A stretch of DNA of 64,000 nucleotides from Streptomyces sp. DI166 (GTDB lineage Bacteria; Actinomycetota; Actinomycetes; Streptomycetales; Streptomycetaceae): assembly GCF_900091315.1 (NCBI RefSeq), contig NZ_FLSP01000025.1, positions 1 through 64,000 on the forward strand, written 5' to 3'. The translations under genes and the position numbers were made by a program. Positions within the stretch are counted from its first letter, which is position 1; each line of letters begins with the position of its first letter. The notes under the pieces were generated by a model. That model was not told the origin of the DNA, ran no database searches, and saw only the letters and a list, made by a program, of their open reading frames with translations. Below, piece by piece: positions 1-8,241 of this stretch.

Positions 1-1214
1 CCGGTGGGCTCGGTCCCCGTGTCGGTGTCCTTCGGTCCCCGATGCGGGTCCGGGCCCTGAGCAGGCGATTCTCGCGAAGTTCTGTCGGTCCCCGCGCCTC
101 CCGGGTCCCCCTGCAAGGCTTCCGGATTGGCACGACCGGTCCCCGGGACCGCACCTGCTTCTGGGGCCTCGATCTCCACCCTGATCCCCGCGGTCTCGCC
201 CTCGGTCCCCGCGCTAGCTGGCTCCTTCGGGTCCGCGATTTCGGGGACCGGTCCCCTCGGAGCGCTCGGTCCCCAGTCCCCGACCGACTCGTCGGAACCG
301 TCTACAGGGACCGGCGCTTTCGAGGCAGGCTGTGAGGGGACCGTGGCTGCCGTCGAGGTGGTGTGCGCCGGGGACCAGGGGGAGGGAAGCGGGACCGTGG
401 CGAGCGCGAGTGCGTGCCGGCGCGCGGCGAGCTGGTCGAGCAGCTGCGCGCGCTGGCGGGAGTCGGTCCCGACCGAAGCCCTGCCCACCGCCTTCGACAG
501 GCGCCGCGTCAGCCGCCGACCGCGCCGGCTCTGTTGCTGCTCGGGTGTGCGTTCGGCGAGGCGAGCGGCGAGGGCGACTGCGCGGGCGGTGGCCCGGTCC
601 CGGGTGATCTGCGCCGCGTCGCGGTCACGTGCGGCGATCCCGAGGCGGGACAGCAGCCGCTCGCGTGCTTCCCGCCCCAGGACGGCGATCAGTCCGTGGG
701 AGGCGGCACCCGGGGTGCGCAGGCGCAGCTCGATCCCCATCGCGAGGTGCCACAGCATCGCCGCCATGACCGGCCCGACGAAGGCCCTTACCGTGCCGCC
801 GATAGGACCGCTCTCGGCATAGGCGGGGATCACCTGCACTGTGGTGATCACCCAGACCAGCGTGCCCGGCAGGCCCGGGGCGCCCTCGGTGGCCAGGTTC
901 TGGCGTGCCATCAGCGCCGTCGCGAAGAGCGCCAGCTCGGCCGCGGCGAACATGCCGGCGCGCTCGGCGGCGCCGGCCATGTCGAGGTAGTCGGCGGCAA
1001 ACCGCCAGCTCGTGTCCGCGGAGTAGCAAGTACAGCCGAGGGCGGCAAGGGCAGCGACCTTGACCGCCGGACCGCTGAGACGTTTCTGCGGGCGCGTGCC
1101 CCGGCGCCGGATCGTCCAGGCTGTCAGCACCAGCACGACGGCGGCGGTCACGACGGCGGCGAGGAGGAGAGAGGGGCCCGGAGCGGCGCTGAGGGACAGG
1201 AGGGGGTGGGTCAT
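1..1214 (-). CDS. SpdB-like DUF2637 membrane protein of the conjugative element (3' end outside window)
   Basis: An uninterrupted minus-strand reading frame starts at the ATG at 1214, which overlaps the stop of the WhiB-like gene (ATGA), and is still open at base 1. About 404 codons are visible. Hydrophobic stretches lie near residues 15-33, 50-63, 84-100, 117-130 and 143-160, followed by a charged, alanine-rich coiled-coil-like part and a long Pro/Gly/Thr-rich tail. The pattern of membrane helices and then a hydrophilic tail fits the DUF2637/SpdB family of Streptomyces plasmids and AICEs, which helps spread the element between mycelial compartments beside the TraB translocase. A traB-like gene would be expected just left of the window; that is inference. 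The tail-coding region carries the 8-bp repeats listed separately. Family assignment is from the residue pattern only. Confidence 0.7.
   Translation of the reverse strand, partial: MTHPLLSLSAAPGPSLLLAAVVTAAVVLVLTAWTIRRRGTRPQKRLSGPAVKVAALAALGCTCYSADTSWRFAADYLDMAGAAERAGMFAAAELALFATALMARQNLATEGAPGLPGTLVWVITTVQVIPAYAESGPIGGTVRAFVGPVMAAMLWHLAMGIELRLRTPGAASHGLIAVLGREARERLLSRLGIAARDRDAAQITRDRATARAVALAARLAERTPEQQQSRRGRRLTRRLSKAVGRASVGTDSRQRAQLLDQLAARRHALALATVPLPSPWSPAHTTSTAATVPSQPASKAPVPVDGSDESVGDWGPSAPRGPVPEIADPKEPASAGTEGETAGIRVEIEAPEAGAVPGTGRANPEALQGDPGGAGTDRTSRESPAQGPDPHRGPKDTDTGTEPT
11..343. repeat. Cluster of nine exact 8-bp CGGTCCCC/GGGGACCG repeats
   Basis: Exact CGGTCCCC copies start at 11, 33, 86, 137, 203, 249 and 267. 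Exact GGGGACCG copies start at 243 and 336. One-mismatch copies lie near 103, 144, 306, 370, 390, 464 and 595. Relative to the minus-strand gene the copies fall in different reading frames (for example ACG GGG ACC versus CGG GGA CCG), so the conservation is at DNA level. Streptomyces TraB translocases bind clustered 8-bp repeats (TRS) at clt loci; this cluster has the same form in an SpdB-like gene. Confidence 0.6.
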
Positions 1215-1855
1215 GCGGCCTTTCCGAGAGAGGCGTGCGCCGGAGTCGACGCTGCCGGGCGGGCTGCCGGCTGCTGTGTGCCAGGTGCTGCGGCGGGCGC
1301 GGGGCCGCTCGCTGCTGGGGCGGTCTTCTTCCGCTTCTTCTTGGGCCGCGGCACGCCGTAGGTGCGGTCGCGGTCGAACACCTTGTTGGCCGCCTGCCGG
1401 AGCAGGTCACGGGCGTGCTTGTGGCTGATCTGCAGGGCGGTGGCGAGCCGGTCGGGCCGCCAGCCGCGTACGTAGGCGTGGTCGATGACGACCTGCCGCT
1501 CGGCCTCGGTCAGATGCACGTCGCGTCCCAGGAAAAAGGAGGTGACGCGTCGGTAGTCGAGGCGCTGGTGCAGTCCGTCGTGCCAGGGACGCCGCTCGGC
1601 CTCGGTGAGGCCACCCCAGATGCCCTCCTTGAGAACGTTCTCCAGGGCGAAGTTGAGGCAGTCGCTGCGTACCGGGCACCAGCCGCACAGCTCCTTCGCC
1701 TCGGCTATGGCTTCGTGGTCCCGCGGGAGCGGGAAGAAGACGGCGTCAGCGTCCTCGACGTCCATGCCGTGGCACGCTCCCTGGGTGTGCCAGCTGGTGT
1801 CTCCGATACTGCGCAGGCCGGTGGCCGGCGCGTCGTGGGTGGTGATGTGACGCAA
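1211..1855 (-). CDS. WhiB-like (Wbl) iron-sulfur regulator with C-terminal extension
   Basis: The protein carries the Wbl signature: four cysteines at residues 28, 57, 60 and 66 (CGWCP then DC) for a [4Fe-4S] cluster, followed by the G-I-W-G-G-L-T turn at about 79-85. Beyond the usual Wbl length it has a helical segment resembling a sigma region 4 helix-turn-helix (around DRLATALQISHKH) and a Lys/Ala/Pro-rich tail. I chose the TTG at 1855 because a GGAG lies 7 nt upstream (1863-1866) and it gives a normal N terminus; an in-frame ATG at 1948 would add a low-complexity leader. It overlaps the SpdB-like gene by ATGA. Such proteins are common in AICE and plasmid transfer regions and probably regulate the neighbouring transfer genes; that role is inferred. 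Confidence 0.8.
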   Translation of the reverse strand: MRHITTHDAPATGLRSIGDTSWHTQGACHGMDVEDADAVFFPLPRDHEAIAEAKELCGWCPVRSDCLNFALENVLKEGIWGGLTEAERRPWHDGLHQRLDYRRVTSFFLGRDVHLTEAERQVVIDHAYVRGWRPDRLATALQISHKHARDLLRQAANKVFDRDRTYGVPRPKKKRKKTAPAASGPAPAAAPGTQQPAARPAASTPAHASLGKAA

Positions 1856-2009
1856 GGGTGGTCTCCGATGTGCTGCCGCGTCGGCCGGCTGGGCGGGCGC
1901 TGGGCGCGGCGTCGGGTGCCGGCTACGGCGCGCGGGCGTGCGCCGCATCCGGGGCGGGACGGTGATGTTGGGGTGGCGGTGCGCCGGGAGGCACGCGCCG
2001 ATGCGCCGG

Positions 2010-2726
2010 TCAGGCCAGCGCGGGCTGCTGGACCTGCTCGCTCTGCTGGGCCTGCTGGGCGGCGGCGAGGTCGACGCGGCCGGGGTGCGGGGTGGCGCGC
2101 GGGGCGGTCGTGCGTACCCCGTCGTCGGGACCGATCCGGCGGCGACGACACGGCTCGCCGGGCTGGGCCAGGCACCACTCGCACTTGACGCTCAGGGCGT
2201 CGGGCAGCCCCTGCGCGACGGCGGCCTCGCGGGCTGCGCGGGCGGGCCGGTAGGGGGCGAGGGCGGCGCGGGCGGCGGGCGGTATGCAGGAGCCGATCTG
2301 CCGCAGCCTCGCCTCCAGCCTCGGGTCGATCCGGTCGCGACCGCTGGTGATGGCTCTGGCCTGGGCGGGCTGCGCGGTGCCGGCGGCGACGGCGCGGCGG
2401 GTGCCGACCAGCTCGGCGGTCCAGGCTGCCTGGTCGTCCGGGTCGGCGGACGGCGTGGGATCGGAGTGCCGGGCCAGGCGGTCCCGCCGGTAGCCGTCCC
2501 AGGGGCGGGCCACGTCCGCGGGCAGGATCTGGTACGGCGAGACCCTGATGTGCTGGCGGGCCGCGACGCGGGCGTCCCAGCCGTGCGGAGTGGCCATCGG
2601 CACGTCGCCGAGCAGCTCGTGCCACTGGGCGAGCTGGTCGCGTGCCTCGCCCTGGTCGGTGCGGATGGTGCGGGGGTCGAGTCGGCCGATGTAGGCCAGC
2701 AGGGCGGCGATTTCGCGGCGGTCCAC
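2010..2726 (-). CDS. Phage/plasmid-type zinc-finger protein
   Basis: A 238-residue protein of unknown function starts at GTG 2726, two bases after the stop of the Rep-like gene, which implies translational coupling. The N-terminal two thirds are helical and charged with no recognised domain. Near the C terminus is CEWCLAQPGEPC followed by a basic run and a His-x-x-Arg (HPGR), a C-x2-C-x7-C...H arrangement seen in small DNA-binding zinc fingers of actinophages and Streptomyces plasmids. The tail is Gln/Ala-rich. Its place between the Rep-like and Wbl genes makes a nucleic-acid-binding role in replication or transfer likely, but this is inference. Confidence 0.65.
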   Translation of the reverse strand: MDRREIAALLAYIGRLDPRTIRTDQGEARDQLAQWHELLGDVPMATPHGWDARVAARQHIRVSPYQILPADVARPWDGYRRDRLARHSDPTPSADPDDQAAWTAELVGTRRAVAAGTAQPAQARAITSGRDRIDPRLEARLRQIGSCIPPAARAALAPYRPARAAREAAVAQGLPDALSVKCEWCLAQPGEPCRRRRIGPDDGVRTTAPRATPHPGRVDLAAAQQAQQSEQVQQPALA

Positions 2727-2728
2727 GG

Positions 2729-3616
2729 CTACTGCTCCGTTCCGGTCGGCTCGTTCAGGGCGGCGAGGAGGGCGGCGGTGTGGGCCTCTGCCCGCGTCAT
2801 ACCACCGGGTTGGCCGGGACCCGTGCCGGGTACGGCGTAGAGGTTCGGGCGGCCAGGGGGGTGCTCCCGGGCGACCCAGGAGCGCCAGTCGGCAGCCCAG
2901 GCAGCCGCCGGCCTCGGCTTGAAGCCGGCCCGGTGGGCACGCCACTTCGCGTCGGCCGCCTGCAGGCCCTGCTCGCCAAGGCGGTCGAGGTGTCCCTGCT
3001 GGCGGGCCCAGGTGTGGGTGGCTGGGTCGACCTGCCACTCGGCAGCCGAGAGGACGGCAGCACCACCACTGCTGTACCTCCGGTTCAAATCAGGTTCACT
3101 ACGGTTCTGTGTGCCGGATTCCGGTACATCGCTGTGCCGGTTTCCGGCACGTCGAGGTGCCGGTTTCCGTCGGGACCTGCCGGATTCCGGTACTGCCGGT
3201 TTCCGGGCCCTCGCAGGGGATTCCGGCACCTCACGCGGGCGGATGTTGAAGCGCCGCAGGGTTGAGATGCGGAGCGCCGGGGTGGCCTCAGTCCCCGCCG
3301 GCGGCGCATGGTCGCCATCCTCGTCGTCCACGGTCTCTGCCAGGGCCTTGGCGGCGAGGGGGAGGCGGTAGACGGTGCTGCGCTGCGGGCCGGTGAGGTC
3401 GTCAAGCTGCTCAAGCTCACCGGCGTCGACCAGACGGTCGATGGCCTCGCGGACCGTGGAGACGGAGGCGCGGGTGCGCTTGGCCAGGCTCGACAGCGAG
3501 GCCCAGGAGACGCACTGCTCGTCGCCCACCCGGTCGGCGATGGACAGCAGGACCAGACGCGCCGTCCCCCGGCTGCAGCTGTGCTCCCACACCCAGTCGC
3601 GGGCTTCGCTGCTCAT
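2729..3616 (-). CDS. Winged-helix, replication-initiator-like protein
   Basis: Residues about 15-90 form a winged-helix DNA-binding domain (ARLVLLSIADRVG... SLAKRTRASVSTVREAIDRL), as in helix-turn-helix proteins of Streptomyces integrative elements. The centre (about 125-175) is a basic linker rich in VPESG and RKPA units encoded by the iteron-like DNA repeats at 3111-3235. The C-terminal part (about 185-295) has conserved tryptophans and no recognised fold. It is first in a minus-strand group with the zinc-finger, Wbl and SpdB genes. AICEs often carry the origin within or beside the rep gene, so a Rep role is plausible. Plain transcriptional regulation is the alternative. Confidence 0.6.
   Translation of the reverse strand: MSSEARDWVWEHSCSRGTARLVLLSIADRVGDEQCVSWASLSSLAKRTRASVSTVREAIDRLVDAGELEQLDDLTGPQRSTVYRLPLAAKALAETVDDEDGDHAPPAGTEATPALRISTLRRFNIRPREVPESPARARKPAVPESGRSRRKPAPRRAGNRHSDVPESGTQNRSEPDLNRRYSSGGAAVLSAAEWQVDPATHTWARQQGHLDRLGEQGLQAADAKWRAHRAGFKPRPAAAWAADWRSWVAREHPPGRPNLYAVPGTGPGQPGGMTRAEAHTAALLAALNEPTGTEQ
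3111..3235. repeat. Iteron-like palindromic repeats inside the Rep-like gene
   Basis: Six related units share the near-palindrome TGCCGGWTTCCGGYAC. GTGCCGGATTCCGGTAC begins at 3111, GTGCCGGTTTCCGGCAC at 3134 and an imperfect copy at 3157, a 23-bp period. Further units start near 3177 and 3193, and a partial unit lies near 3216-3232. Copies occur in more than one codon frame (VPES, RKPA and GNR), so they are not just a peptide repeat. They are candidate binding sites for the encoded protein and a candidate replication origin. Confidence 0.6.
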
Positions 3617-4465
3617 CGGCAGCTCTTGACGAGCGGGCGGGTCCAGCGGCTAGGCGGGGCCATAGTGGTGCGGTCCGGCTCGGGGCGCTGAGGCGCCGAG
3701 GCGGAGATGGCTGCTGCGCAGGCCAGGCGAAAGGGCCTTTTGCGCAGGGCAGGAGGCATGCGATACTCCCCTTTGCAGTGTTGCCACGCTGACGCGCCCC
3801 TTGGAAGGACTCAGCGTGGTGATGGTGGGCAATCTCCGCCCTTGCCGGGGCGGGTATGCCGCTTAGCGTTCGGCGTCCGTGAGTTACCGCTCCCGGGCGC
3901 CGTCGCTGTTTGTGGACCTTCGCGGTCCGGTCCGTCCTCGTGCTCTCCTCATGTCCGTCGCTGCGGGCGGGCTGCCCGGGACGACGAACATACGCACGGA
4001 CCCGTATCAAGATCCAGACTTGGTTCTTAAACTCTGTACTGGTTGCAGAGAGTCATCGGATGATCGTGTGCCGCAAGTGTCCGTACGGCGCGACCTGAGG
4101 CGCACCGCCGCGTCGAAGCGCACCATTGCCGCGGTTGCCTCGAATGCCGAGAGCGTGTCACTGTGTCCGAATTGGAACGGGTGTCTGTTATTCCCTGCAG
4201 TGGAAATGCGAGGCGGATGGGGTGTTTCCACTGCCGCCTCCGCGCTTTCCGATCGAAGATAAAATCCTGCGTGCCAGACGTGACCTATGTCGCTGGCTGA
4301 ATGTGGCTTATGCCACGTCACCCGGCATACTCCTGCCGGTGGAAACGGACAGGCCGACCTGAAACAGGCGGTACGCGTCGCACGGAAACGTGCTGGCGGG
4401 GTAGAACTTTCCATACAGTGGATCAGCTCGTCAACTCACGTTTATCGCGGGGTAGGGTGCTTGAA
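3617..4465. other. Long intergenic region between divergent genes
   Basis: About 850 bases separate the start of the minus-strand Rep-like gene from the plus-strand XRE operon. No open frame here has convincing codon use or a recognisable product. The right half (about 4000-4450) is visibly poorer in G+C than its surroundings. It must hold promoters for both directions and could contain origin or transfer functions, but I see no diagnostic motif beyond the promoter listed at 4431-4458. Confidence 0.5.
4431..4458 (+). promoter_or_regulatory. Candidate promoter of the XRE/ImmA operon
   Basis: TCAACT at 4431 and TAGGGT at 4453 are separated by 16 bases, matching HrdB-type -35/-10 elements. The predicted start would fall almost on an in-frame GTG at 4466, so a leaderless transcript is possible as an alternative to the ATG at 4496. 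Confidence 0.4.
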
Positions 4466-4495
4466 GTGACGACGAAGTCCACCCAGGAAAGGATC

Positions 4496-4936
4496 ATGAA
4501 AGAATCGACCGAAGGTCAGGTGAGCCCCAAGGGGCTCATGGACCGCCTAAACCGCCTGTTCGACACAGTGCACCCGCCCGACCGTGGCCCCTTCAGCAAC
4601 GCCGAGGTGGCCGAACTCATGGAGAAGCGCGGGCTGGGCAAACTGTCGGCCCAGTACCTCTGGCTCCTGCGGACCGGGCAGCGCGATAATCCGACGAAGC
4701 GTCACCTCGAAGCGCTAGCAGGGTTTTTCGGCGTGGATCCCGCATACTGGTTCGACGACGCCGTCGCCGAAAAGACCGTGCAGGAACTTGAGTTGCTTGC
4801 ACTACTTCGCGACGCGAAGATCAAAAACGTGCTCCTTCGCCTGTCCGACGTTTCCGCAGACGGAAAGGATGCCGTCCTGGGGATCGTCGAGAGCGTACGA
4901 AAATCCGAGGGGTTGCCACCCTCAACTGGCTTGTAA
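4496..4936 (+). CDS. XRE-family helix-turn-helix regulator paired with an ImmA/IrrE protease
   Basis: This 146-residue protein has a Cro/C1-type DNA-binding domain over about residues 10-85 (RGPFSNAEVAELMEKRG... LWLLRTGQRDNPTKRHLEALAGFFGV), followed by a helical C-terminal region. The ATG at 4496 has AGGA 7 nt upstream; an in-frame GTG at 4466 is the alternative start. It is the first gene of a four-gene plus-strand unit whose second gene encodes an ImmA/IrrE metallopeptidase. In that arrangement the protease typically relieves repression by cleaving or binding the XRE partner. Probable role: repressor of its own operon. Confidence 0.8.
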   Translation: MKESTEGQVSPKGLMDRLNRLFDTVHPPDRGPFSNAEVAELMEKRGLGKLSAQYLWLLRTGQRDNPTKRHLEALAGFFGVDPAYWFDDAVAEKTVQELELLALLRDAKIKNVLLRLSDVSADGKDAVLGIVESVRKSEGLPPSTGL

Positions 4937-4971
4937 AACGGCCGCGTTCAGTAAGTGATCAAGGAAAAGCA

Positions 4972-5484
4972 ATGTGGTCCGCACGTAGGCTGCGCCGGCC
5001 TGACCTCTTGGCCGAGCTGCAGCTCCCGCACGTCACCAATATCCGCGACCTCAGCGACGAGGTCTCACGCCGCACGGGACGGAAGGTGGTCCTGGAGGCC
5101 CGTGAGCAGGCGCCCTCCGTGTGCGGGGCATGCGCCGTCACGGAGAGTGCCTTCCACGTGTACTACGACCCGCGGACCAGCTCCCTGCACCAGGACCACA
5201 TCATCGCCCACGAGTTCAGCCACCTGCTGCTCGGCCACCACAAGAACCGCCCGGCGTCCGCGCTCTCCTCAACGATCTTCACCAGCGTGGGCTCGGCCAC
5301 CGTCGAGATGATGTTGGGCCGTACCAAGTACGACGAGGACGAGGAGCGGGACACCGAGCTCCTCGCCTCGTTGATCCAGCGCCGGATCATCGACCGGTGG
5401 CTGCGCAGCGACGAGTCCTCCGGTGACGAAGTGCAGGACCGGGTCACGCACACGCTGCTGCGCCGACGGGAGGCCCGGCCGTGA
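4972..5484 (+). CDS. ImmA/IrrE-family zinc metallopeptidase
   Basis: A 170-residue protein with the gluzincin-type motif H80-E-F-S-H84 in a helix, preceded by the beta strand FHVYYDP, as in the ImmA/IrrE (DUF955) family. A later acidic segment (DEDEERDTELLASLI, about 123-137) can supply the third metal ligand. The ATG at 4972 follows an AAGGAAAA ribosome site. Its end overlaps the GTG of the next gene (GTGA), so the two are translationally coupled. Family members cleave or sequester the adjacent XRE repressor in response to a signal. The membrane protein and amidase that follow may sense or process that signal, which is inferred. Confidence 0.82.
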   Translation: MWSARRLRRPDLLAELQLPHVTNIRDLSDEVSRRTGRKVVLEAREQAPSVCGACAVTESAFHVYYDPRTSSLHQDHIIAHEFSHLLLGHHKNRPASALSSTIFTSVGSATVEMMLGRTKYDEDEERDTELLASLIQRRIIDRWLRSDESSGDEVQDRVTHTLLRRREARP

Positions 5485-6689
5485 AGGACCTGCTCCACCC
5501 GATCAGCCTCGTCATCGCCACGCTCGGCTTCCTCTGCTTGCTGCGGGACGTGCCGACCCGCCGCCGAGACCCCGCCTTCACCGCGCTGGCCGCCGTCTTC
5601 CTGCTGTCAGGGCTGTCGTTCCTGTTCTCCATCACACTGATGTGGCAGTACCTCGACCATGTCCTGGGCGTGGTGAACCTCTCCGTACCCCTGGCGATGG
5701 GGTGCGTGGTCGCGCTGCTCGCCTGCCAGCAGATCGTCCTCACCTACTGGGGATCACCCCCCGAAGTTGCCCGCAGGAGGGCACAGGAGTGGCTAGCCGC
5801 AGGCTTCGCTGTGATCGCCGGGCTGCTGGTGCTGTTCGCCCTGCTGACACCGAACGCGCCGCGACCGATCAACTTCACGCTGTACTACGCGCATGATGGC
5901 TGGTACGCCGCGTATCTCACCCTGTACGTTACGGCCTACACCATCGGTGAACTGTCCCTCGCCCGTGCCTGCTGGCGCCTGGCCCGCCGCAGCACCCGCG
6001 GGTCCGTCCGTATCGGCTTGCGCATCGTCGCCCTCGGCGCGACCGTCACTCTCGGATACAGCGCCGTGCGCATCGGGAACGTGATCGCCGGCGCCTTCAA
6101 CGCGTCGCTCGCAGAGTGGGAGGGCTTCGCGTGGACCTGCGGCGATGTCGGCGCCATGCTCACGCTCATCGGCTGGCTAGTGCCCACAATCAACGATCAG
6201 GCTCAGAGCCTCCAGTACCGGATCAAGCAATACCGCAGCTACTACGGCCTACGACCCCTGTGGCTGGCGTTCTACAGCGAGGCGCCCGAGATCGCACTGC
6301 CGATCGACCGAGTCGACCCGGCCCAGAGGCGCCGCTTCCGCAGCATCTCGATCCGGCTCTACCGCCGAGCAGTCGAGATCAGAGACGGACGGTTCGTGAT
6401 CCGTCAGTACCTTGATGCCGCAGTCCGCGAGGCCAGCGAAGCCCGCCACCGGGCCCGAGGGCTTCACGGAGAAGAGCTGTCCGCGGCCGTCACCGCCGAC
6501 CAGATCCTCGCCGGAATCGCCGCCCGGGCTGCCGGCGCCCGCCCGGAGACCGACCAGCTCGCCGAGTTCGCCGACTCCGAACGCCAGACCAGCAGGCCCA
6601 TGGACGACATCGACGCTCTCCTCGACGTCGCGCGCCACCTGCCCCGCCAGCCCGCACGAGCCCCCCACCTTGAGCAGGTCTCCGCATGA
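5481..6689 (+). CDS. Multi-pass membrane protein, MAB_1171c-like putative transporter
   Basis: A 402-residue protein whose first 235 or so residues contain about seven hydrophobic helices (starting LISLVIATLGFLCLL-like, then TALAAVFLLSGLSFLFSI, LAMGCVVALLACQQIVL, AGFAVIAGLLVLFALL and later ones). A cytoplasmic, Arg-rich C-terminal domain of about 165 residues follows. This layout matches the MAB_1171c family of actinobacterial putative transporters. GTG start and amidase start both overlap neighbours by four bases, so all three are tightly coupled. Substrate is unknown. In this context it may be the sensor or transporter for the ligand handled by the amidase and sensed by the XRE/ImmA pair. 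Confidence 0.7.
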   Translation: MKDLLHPISLVIATLGFLCLLRDVPTRRRDPAFTALAAVFLLSGLSFLFSITLMWQYLDHVLGVVNLSVPLAMGCVVALLACQQIVLTYWGSPPEVARRRAQEWLAAGFAVIAGLLVLFALLTPNAPRPINFTLYYAHDGWYAAYLTLYVTAYTIGELSLARACWRLARRSTRGSVRIGLRIVALGATVTLGYSAVRIGNVIAGAFNASLAEWEGFAWTCGDVGAMLTLIGWLVPTINDQAQSLQYRIKQYRSYYGLRPLWLAFYSEAPEIALPIDRVDPAQRRRFRSISIRLYRRAVEIRDGRFVIRQYLDAAVREASEARHRARGLHGEELSAAVTADQILAGIAARAAGARPETDQLAEFADSERQTSRPMDDIDALLDVARHLPRQPARAPHLEQVSA

Positions 6690-8110
6690 CGACCGACCTC
6701 ACCCACCAGCCCGCCCACGTCCAGCTCCAGGCCCTGGATCGCCGCGAGATCTCCAGCCGCGAACTGCTCGACCTCCACCTGGCGCAGATCGACGCCAGCC
6801 AGATCAACGCCGTCGTCACCCGCGACGACAGCACCGCCCACGCCGCCGCGCATGCGGCCGACGAACGCCGCGCCCGCAACGAGAGCACCGGCATCCTCGA
6901 CGGCCTTCCCCTCACCATTAAGGACAGCTTCGAGACGGCCGGCCTGCGCACCACCAGCGGCGCCGAAGACCTCGCCGATCACGTCCCCGCACGCGACGCC
7001 GTCGCCGTCGCCCGGCTCCGCCACCAAGGCGCCGTCATCATGGGCAAGACGAACACCCCGGCGTACTGCCAAGACCTGCACACCGACAACAGCCTGTTCG
7101 GCCCCACGCTCAACCCGCACGACCCCAAGCGCACTACCGGCGGCTCCTCCGGCGGCCCCGCCGCCGCCGTCGCCGCACACCTGACCCCCGCCGACCTCGG
7201 CAGCGACCTCGCCGGCTCTCTACGGCTCCCCGCTCACTACTGCGGCGTCTACGGCCTGCGCCCCACGCATAGACTCGTCCCGGCTCGTGGCCACATCCCG
7301 CGCCCGCCGGGATGGATCACCAGCAGCGACATGGTCACCCCAGGCCCCCTGGCCCGCCACCCCCGCGACCTCGACCTGCTCCTCGACGCGCTGACGACAC
7401 CGTCGCCCGCCGAGAACAGTCCCTGGATCATCAAGCTGCCCACGGCGCGGCGCCCAGTCGATCAGCTCCGCGTGGCGGTGTGGGCCGAGGACGCGAGCTG
7501 CCCCGTCGACCGTGACACCGCCGATGCTCTCGCCGCCGTGGAGCAGGCACTTGCCTCCGCCGGCGCGAACGTCCGCCGCACCGCGGGACCGGTCCGCTTC
7601 GCCGACTCTCTGCAACTGTTCGAGCAGCTTCTCCACGCCACCGCGACGGCCACCACCGACGATGAAGCCGGCGCGGCCGAACTCGCGGCGGCGCGAGACC
7701 TGCGCGAGGACGACGCGAGCCCCCGGGCCGCCTTCCTCCGCCACCGCACGCAGACACACCGCTCCTGGCTCCGCGCCAACGAGGAGCGCCTCCGGCTTCG
7801 GGAGACGTGGCACCGGTTCTTCGCCGACGCCCAGCACGACGTCCTCATCACCCCCGCCGCGCCCACCGCGGCGATCCCGGCCGGCAGCCGCTGTCTCACG
7901 GTTGACGGCGTCGAGCGTAGCTTCTTCGACCAGACCGGCTGGGCCAACCTCACCAGCCACGTCGGCCTGCCCAGCCTCGTCGTACCCGTCGGTCGGAACG
8001 CGGACGGTCTCCCGATCGGCGTGCAGCTCGTGGGACCGGCGCACGCGGACCGGACCCTGCTGGCCATGGCCGAAGACCTGACGTCGCTTCTCGGCGAGGC
8101 GGCCGGATAA
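6686..8110 (+). CDS. Amidase-signature family hydrolase
   Basis: The 474-residue protein has the amidase-signature catalytic triad with textbook spacing: Lys79 (LTIKD), cis-Ser154 (GGSSGG) and nucleophile Ser178 (LAGSLR). The spacings of 75 and 24 residues are those of the FAAH/GatA fold. The usual GTDTGGSIR segment is altered to GSDLAGSLR but keeps the serine. It hydrolyses an amide or ester, substrate unknown, and has no signal peptide, so it should act in the cytoplasm. It is the last gene of the XRE-ImmA-membrane protein unit, overlapping by ATGA. A GatA role is unlikely because no gatB/C lies nearby. Confidence 0.85.
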   Translation: MTTDLTHQPAHVQLQALDRREISSRELLDLHLAQIDASQINAVVTRDDSTAHAAAHAADERRARNESTGILDGLPLTIKDSFETAGLRTTSGAEDLADHVPARDAVAVARLRHQGAVIMGKTNTPAYCQDLHTDNSLFGPTLNPHDPKRTTGGSSGGPAAAVAAHLTPADLGSDLAGSLRLPAHYCGVYGLRPTHRLVPARGHIPRPPGWITSSDMVTPGPLARHPRDLDLLLDALTTPSPAENSPWIIKLPTARRPVDQLRVAVWAEDASCPVDRDTADALAAVEQALASAGANVRRTAGPVRFADSLQLFEQLLHATATATTDDEAGAAELAAARDLREDDASPRAAFLRHRTQTHRSWLRANEERLRLRETWHRFFADAQHDVLITPAAPTAAIPAGSRCLTVDGVERSFFDQTGWANLTSHVGLPSLVVPVGRNADGLPIGVQLVGPAHADRTLLAMAEDLTSLLGEAAG

Positions 8111-8241
8111 CTCAGCTCCCGATGCCTGCGGTCAGGGGGACGAGAGTGCAGTTCGGACCGTGTTCGGGATCCAGCGGCGATCCCGCGGGCCATTGAACAT
8201 CTCACGGGGCAGTGGGACCGCCTCGCTGCTGAGCGGTTCAG

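Noticed and set aside
11..343. Reading the GGGGACCG repeats as a repetitive protein domain
   Set aside because: Copies lie in different codon frames and both orientations, so the peptide is not repeated.
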